In this document: positions 40,832 to 44,436 of the stretch, in pieces
How the letters are laid out: every line of letters begins with the position of its first letter
Numbering within the stretch: the stretch's first letter is position 1
Assembly (NCBI GenBank): GCA_900757145.1
Contig: CAAEMT010000004.1
Location: 1-44,436 of the forward strand
Direction: 5' to 3'
DNA length: 44,436 nt
Origin: Lachnospiraceae bacterium
GTDB taxonomy: Bacteria > Bacillota > Clostridia > Lachnospirales > Lachnospiraceae
Made by a program: the position numbers and the translations under genes
Notes under the pieces: model-generated
Database searches by the model: none
Seen by the model: only the letters and a program-made list of their open reading frames with translations
What the model was told of the DNA's origin: nothing

Positions 40832-41722
40832 TTACTGCGCAAAATATATACAGATGCTCAGTCTGCCGTTTTCATACTGTGCCGATATCGTTCCGTTCAT
40901 TCTTTCTACAAGCGTCTTGGAAATCGCCAGTCCAAGCCCCGTTGACTTTCTGGCGGCTGTCACCGTATAAAAACGGTCAAACAGCCGCCCTATCTGTATT
41001 TCATCTAATTCGGATGCCATATTCGAAAATGTGATTTCGCCGTTCTTTGACAAGACAATTTTCAGATCACCATCGCTATGTTTTATCGCATTGCCGATCA
41101 GATTGGAAAACACGCGCGACAAGGAGGAACGATCCAGCATCCGCGTTACCTTTGTTTCCGGCATTTGTATCTCAGGTACGATCCCTCGCTTTGTTAAATC
41201 AGTGTAAAACCCTGCAACGCTTTCCTCTAATACTGTATTTAGTACGACCGGCTCCTGCATCATGTCGTCACTCTTTGAAAGAAGGACAGAATACCTGAAA
41301 AGCTCCTCGGAAAGCTGTGCCAAAACCTCCGCGCGTTCTTTAATGATCGCAACGTACCGCTTCGCAGCCTGCGTTTGTTCCTCTTTTTCCAGCAGCTCTG
41401 CATAACCGCAGATAGCCGCAAGCGGTGTCCGCAAATCATGCGAAATATTCGTAACAGCATTTTTTAATTCCAAATCCCCCTGCAAAAACCTATGACGTTC
41501 GCTCCGCAATTTGCGAAGCTCTGTATTCAGCCCCGCAGCAAGCTTTCGCATATTTTTGTCGCGGCAGGATACATCGATCAACGTATTCGTTTCGGTCGTC
41601 AGCCGCTCGGCAAACGCTTCTTGTATTTCCCGCGCCGCCTTTTCCACGAGAAAAAGCTTTAACAGCAGGATAAAAATAATAAGCAGCAAAATACCGATAA
41701 CGATGATTAACCCGATTTCCAT
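40832..41722 (-). CDS. Sensor histidine kinase (short, intramembrane-type)
   Basis: A 296-aa kinase. One N-terminal transmembrane helix (residues 2-25) with no extracytoplasmic sensor domain, then a HAMP-like/coiled linker. HisKA follows with phospho-His95 in TNISHDLRTPLAAICGYAELLEKE, and HATPase with NLIGNAIKHS, then GLGLAISKTLVERMNG. The last gene of an ABC-2 permease operon. Such transporter-linked kinases often sense through the transporter or peptide antibiotics. It follows the permease by 24 bp. Confidence 0.93.
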   Translation of the reverse strand: MEIGLIIVIGILLLIIFILLLKLFLVEKAAREIQEAFAERLTTETNTLIDVSCRDKNMRKLAAGLNTELRKLRSERHRFLQGDLELKNAVTNISHDLRTPLAAICGYAELLEKEEQTQAAKRYVAIIKERAEVLAQLSEELFRYSVLLSKSDDMMQEPVVLNTVLEESVAGFYTDLTKRGIVPEIQMPETKVTRMLDRSSLSRVFSNLIGNAIKHSDGDLKIVLSKNGEITFSNMASELDEIQIGRLFDRFYTVTAARKSTGLGLAISKTLVERMNGTISAQYENGRLSICIYFAQ

Positions 41723-41746
41723 ACGATCTCCTTATTTCAAATTTCC

Positions 41747-42586
41747 TTATTTCAAATCTGCTTTTTTGAACACAGATATTCCTATAAAATTTGCCGCAGC
41801 AGCAATGGCGAAAGAATACAGCGACATATACTCAATGTTCGGCGCAGTCAAATGCGACAACTGAACGCTCTGGCCGGACGGCAAGGCATCAATGATGACC
41901 TGGACGATCCTTCTTGCTCCTTCGCTTAAAAATTTACGATTCGGTACCACTTCTTCCGCAAATGCACCATCCACAAGCCTTCCTACTGTAATAAATTCAG
42001 GCTCGAAAGTCCTGTTCATAAGGTACAAAGATGCAAACATAGACAGAAGAGTCAGTAGTATTCCGACAACAACAGCCGCTGTTTTGTCTTTCAAAACCAT
42101 CGCAAGCATAGTAAAGATCGCCGCATAGGCAGTTATCATCCATATACCGTCCCAAACAATGTACATAAAAGATCGCAGAGGCATTTCGATGCCGCCAAGC
42201 CATGGCAGTCCTGCAATACAAATAATAATCACATAAATCAGATGCAAAATGATTCCCATGACAGCGCAGGTGATAAAATTAGCAAGATAAATTTTTTCCC
42301 TGCTTTTTCCGACAACAAGCTTGTTTCTCAACGTTCCGTCACTGAAATCCGTACCGATAAAAATCCCGCATACGATAGACAATACTATACCCGGAAACGC
42401 GATCATGCCGCCCAGCCCGTAGGCATTCGCAAAAAGCGTGTCAAAAGCAATTTCACTTCCAAGAGCCTTTTGATTCAGCACATAAATGATAACTGCTGCC
42501 GCATAGATGACCATAAAAATGGCAGCGAACAGAAATGAACGATTTTTTTTCAATCGCGAAAAATTTGACGATAATAAATTAAGCAT
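41747..42586 (-). CDS. ABC-2 family transporter permease
   Basis: A 279-aa membrane protein with about six helices (first FLFAAIFMVIYAAAVIIYVL, residues 18-37; last at 255-272). The conserved IFIGTDFSDGTLRNKLVVGKSREKIYLANF lies after helix 2 as in ABC-2 exporters/lantibiotic protection proteins. An extracytoplasmic loop of about 65 residues lies between the last two helices. It overlaps the ATPase gene by 8 bp, so the pair is coupled. Substrate unknown; peptide-antibiotic defence is inferred from the companion two-component system. Confidence 0.9.
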   Translation of the reverse strand: MLNLLSSNFSRLKKNRSFLFAAIFMVIYAAAVIIYVLNQKALGSEIAFDTLFANAYGLGGMIAFPGIVLSIVCGIFIGTDFSDGTLRNKLVVGKSREKIYLANFITCAVMGIILHLIYVIIICIAGLPWLGGIEMPLRSFMYIVWDGIWMITAYAAIFTMLAMVLKDKTAAVVVGILLTLLSMFASLYLMNRTFEPEFITVGRLVDGAFAEEVVPNRKFLSEGARRIVQVIIDALPSGQSVQLSHLTAPNIEYMSLYSFAIAAAANFIGISVFKKADLK

Positions 42587-43496
42587 GCTTAGTACCTCCT
42601 CCTATCAGGCTGATGTAATAGCTTTCCAGACTTTCATCCCGCTCCTGTAAAGAAATAACTTCACAGTTTTCTTTTGCCAAAGCTAATGTAAGTTTGGAAA
42701 TATTCATTTTTTCAAATACATCAGCCATCTTATCGGATATAATATCGTAATCCGCTTTCATTTCATCCAAAACGCGGACAAGTGCCTGTACATTCGTTAC
42801 TTCCAGACGAATGCATTTGCGGCAGGCTGCCTCTAATTCTTCCGCGCTGATTTCCTTCACCATTCTTCCATGATCAATAAAACCGTAATGCGTAGCGAGG
42901 CGCGACATTTCATCCAGAATGTGGCTTGAGATCAGAACCGTTATCTGGCGTTCGCGGTTCAGCTTCAAAATCAGCTCCCTCATCTCAATGATCCCCTGCG
43001 GATCAAGACCGTTGATCGGTTCATCCAACACCAAAAAATCGGGATCTCCTGCAAGAGCGACTGCAATGCCAAGACGCTGGCGCATACCGAGTGAAAAGTT
43101 TTTCGCTTTTTTATTTCCGACATTCCCAAGTCCGACTAGCTTAAGCAGTTCGGGAATGCCTTCGTAAGAAGGAATACCGAGAATCCGATACTGCTCTTTT
43201 AAATTGTCTGCTGCGCTCAAATCCATATAAACAGACGGCGTTTCCACGACTGCACCCATTCTCCTGCGGGCTTTCATGATCTCTTTTTGGGAATTGGCGA
43301 TCCCGTATAGGGAATAATCGCCCGACGCAGGCTCCTGCAATCCGCAGATGAGTCTGATCAGCGTCGTTTTTCCGGCACCGTTTTTTCCAACCAGTCCGTA
43401 GATCGCCCCTTTTGGCACATTCATAGTGAGTCCGTTAAGAGCCTTAAACTCTTTATAATTTTTACTCAGGGAATTTACTTTCAAAACATACTCCAT
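42579..43496 (-). CDS. ABC-2 transporter ATP-binding protein
   Basis: A 305-aa ATPase. Walker A is GKNGAGKTTLI near residue 40, signature FSLGMRQRLGIAVAL, Walker B FLVLDEPINGLDP, switch His in LISSHIL. The C-terminal ~85 residues are a family-specific regulatory tail (LEVTNVQALVRVLDEMKADYD ...). AAGGAGGCAGCCAA precedes the ATG. It opens the transporter operon directly downstream of the GTAAAG repeat array and works with the permease encoded next. Confidence 0.94.
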   Translation of the reverse strand: MEYVLKVNSLSKNYKEFKALNGLTMNVPKGAIYGLVGKNGAGKTTLIRLICGLQEPASGDYSLYGIANSQKEIMKARRRMGAVVETPSVYMDLSAADNLKEQYRILGIPSYEGIPELLKLVGLGNVGNKKAKNFSLGMRQRLGIAVALAGDPDFLVLDEPINGLDPQGIIEMRELILKLNRERQITVLISSHILDEMSRLATHYGFIDHGRMVKEISAEELEAACRKCIRLEVTNVQALVRVLDEMKADYDIISDKMADVFEKMNISKLTLALAKENCEVISLQERDESLESYYISLIGGGTKHA

Positions 43497-43525
43497 TTGG
43501 CTGCCTCCTTATCTTTTCTGTCCGC

Positions 43526-43582
43526 AGTATAATCCCAAATAGTAAAGACAGCGGTAAAGAAAAGAGTAAAGAATTCGTAAAG
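43526..43582 (-). promoter_or_regulatory. ABC-2 operon promoter with four GTAAAG direct repeats
   Basis: The -10 TATACT (43526-43531, minus) has no good -35. GTAAAG occurs on the plus strand at 43542-43547, 43554-43559, 43566-43571 and 43577-43582, starts 12, 12 and 11 bp apart. This is the spacing of OmpR-family response-regulator sites; the array ends 3 bp from the stop codon of the response regulator gene. Confidence 0.75.
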
Positions 43583-43584
43583 AT

Positions 43585-44247
43585 TTATTCTCTCATTTTA
43601 AAACCGATCCCCCACACCGCTTCAATATAATCTTTGTCCGTCGCTTCGCGCAGCTTTTTTCTTAAATTGCTGATATGCATTTTCAGCGAACTCTCTGTAC
43701 AATCCGGCGTATCGGCGCTGATGCCGTCCAGCAGCAGTGATTTTGTCACGACCTGCGCGGGATTTTGCATCAGCAGCTTCAAAATTGCATATTCCGTTCT
43801 TGTCAGCCTGATTTCCGTATCCTTGATTTTTACAATATGGGTATCCATATGAAGCGTGATCTCTCCGAAAATCAATTCCGAAGAGGAAAACATACCTTCC
43901 GCATTCCTAAGATGCACAGAAATTCTGGCTAAAAGCTCTTTCATATGAAACGGCTTCGTCACATAGTCTGCTGCACCGCCAAGCAGCAGATCCACCTTAT
44001 GCTCAATATCCGCTTTCGCGCTTACCACAATAACCGGGATCCCCTTTATTTTCGGGAGTACATCTTCCCCGTTTAATCCCGGAAGCATCAGATCTAATAA
44101 GATAAGATCCGGTCGAAGCTGCGCCAAAGCAAGCAGCGCCTCTGTTCCCGAATAAGCGCGGAAAACTCGGTATCCCTCCTGTAAAAGTGTTTCTTCCAGC
44201 ATATTTCCGATATGTATATCATCTTCAATAATTAAAATCTTTTTCAT
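43585..44247 (-). CDS. OmpR-family response regulator
   Basis: A 220-aa regulator. The receiver has EDD 8-10, phospho-acceptor Asp52 in ILLDLMLPGLNG, VVSAKA and the VTKPF Lys. The winged helix (about 125-220) contains LTRTEYAILKLLMQNPAQVVTKSLLL, SSLKMHISNLRKKL and the VWGIGFKM end. Its partner is likely the kinase at the far end of the cluster, although the ABC genes lie between. It probably activates the ABC-2 operon through the GTAAAG array. Its own sigma-A promoter lies at 44285-44313. Confidence 0.94.
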   Translation of the reverse strand: MKKILIIEDDIHIGNMLEETLLQEGYRVFRAYSGTEALLALAQLRPDLILLDLMLPGLNGEDVLPKIKGIPVIVVSAKADIEHKVDLLLGGAADYVTKPFHMKELLARISVHLRNAEGMFSSSELIFGEITLHMDTHIVKIKDTEIRLTRTEYAILKLLMQNPAQVVTKSLLLDGISADTPDCTESSLKMHISNLRKKLREATDKDYIEAVWGIGFKMRE

Positions 44248-44284
44248 CTCTTATCTTCTCCAGATCAACTTTTCTATGCAGCTT

Positions 44285-44313
44285 ATTATATGCAGTCAGA
44301 CAGACAATAGCAA
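44285..44313 (-). promoter_or_regulatory. Promoter of the response regulator gene
   Basis: TTGCTA (44308-44313), 17-bp spacer, TATAAT (44285-44290) on the minus strand, about 40 bp upstream of the start codon. Confidence 0.82.
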
Positions 44314-44318
44314 GTACG

Positions 44319-44418
44319 CTTCACTCTTGCAAGGTACACCTAAAATGCAAACTTAAATTCCACTCTCCATCTCCATGATGGAATTTACTCTTGCACAAGT
44401 AGAATTTAGTCTTTCATA
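44319..44418. repeat. Repeat cluster upstream of the two-component system
   Basis: AAATTCCA (44355-44362) and TGGAATTT (44379-44386) form an inverted repeat. Direct repeats TTCACTCTTGCAAG (from 44320) and TTTACTCTTGCACAAG (44384-44399) flank it, and GAATTTA-TCTT recurs from 44381 and 44404. No gene is seen from 44248 to the window end. Confidence 0.4.
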
Positions 44419-44436
44419 CGAAAGAATAGGAATCTA

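Overview
The window reads as a chromosomal segment of an anaerobic, spore-forming Firmicute of the Lachnospiraceae/Clostridia type. The evidence is the mix of genes (DnaX-YbaB-RecR, RicT/HolB cluster, YyaC, DUF5711, group III-like PFK, ATP-dependent PEP carboxykinase), Firmicute ribosome binding sites, consensus sigma-A promoters, and a T-box leader. Almost all genes are on the minus strand. The species cannot be named from the sequence alone.

Layout. (1) 1-720: the 5' end of a 16S rRNA gene (minus), its leader, and two consensus rRNA promoters. (2) 0.72-4.17 kb: an ABC transporter of the COG2984/COG4120/COG1101 type behind a T-box leader. Its specifier triplet is TGG and its antiterminator bulge reads TGGC, which makes this a tryptophan uptake system. 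(3) 4.2-8.3 kb: CvpA-like, DUF5711 and LysM proteins, followed by yyaC on the plus strand. (4) 9.1-14.0 kb: recR, ybaB, dnaX, pfkA and a glycerophosphodiesterase. (5) 14.2-27.5 kb: a potassium island with three transcription units: ktrB/trkH-ktrA/trkA-small ORF-kdpD-kdpE; a 67-aa membrane protein; and a 33-aa ORF-kdpF-kdpA-kdpB-kdpC-kinase-less kdpD. (6) 27.7-31.6 kb: pckA (plus), an M19 dipeptidase (minus) and a secreted acidic repeat protein (plus). (7) 31.7-37.6 kb: rsmI, trmN6, ricT, holB, a guanylate-kinase-like gene and an Orn/Lys/Arg decarboxylase, a variant of the Bacillus yaaO-rsmI neighbourhood. (8) 37.6-40.2 kb: a BsuBI/PstI-type restriction-modification pair. (9) 40.3-44.3 kb: an XRE regulator, then a response regulator, ABC-2 transporter and histidine kinase set of the peptide/lantibiotic-protection type.

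The most notable observation is in the potassium island. The promoters of all three units carry a pair of related 18-bp elements exactly 31 bp apart, and in all three the proximal element starts 10 bp upstream of the -10 hexamer. Each element is built like a KdpE/OmpR-family direct repeat. This suggests that Kdp (high-affinity ATPase), Ktr/Trk (channel-type uptake), an uncharacterised small membrane protein and both KdpD proteins form one KdpE regulon. The full-length KdpD keeps a c-di-AMP-binding-like signature (SxS-X20-FTAxF) in its USP domain. The kinase-less KdpD paralogue has lost it. A second regulatory find is a run of four GTAAAG repeats at 11-12 bp spacing directly upstream of the ABC-2 transporter promoter, next to its response regulator gene.
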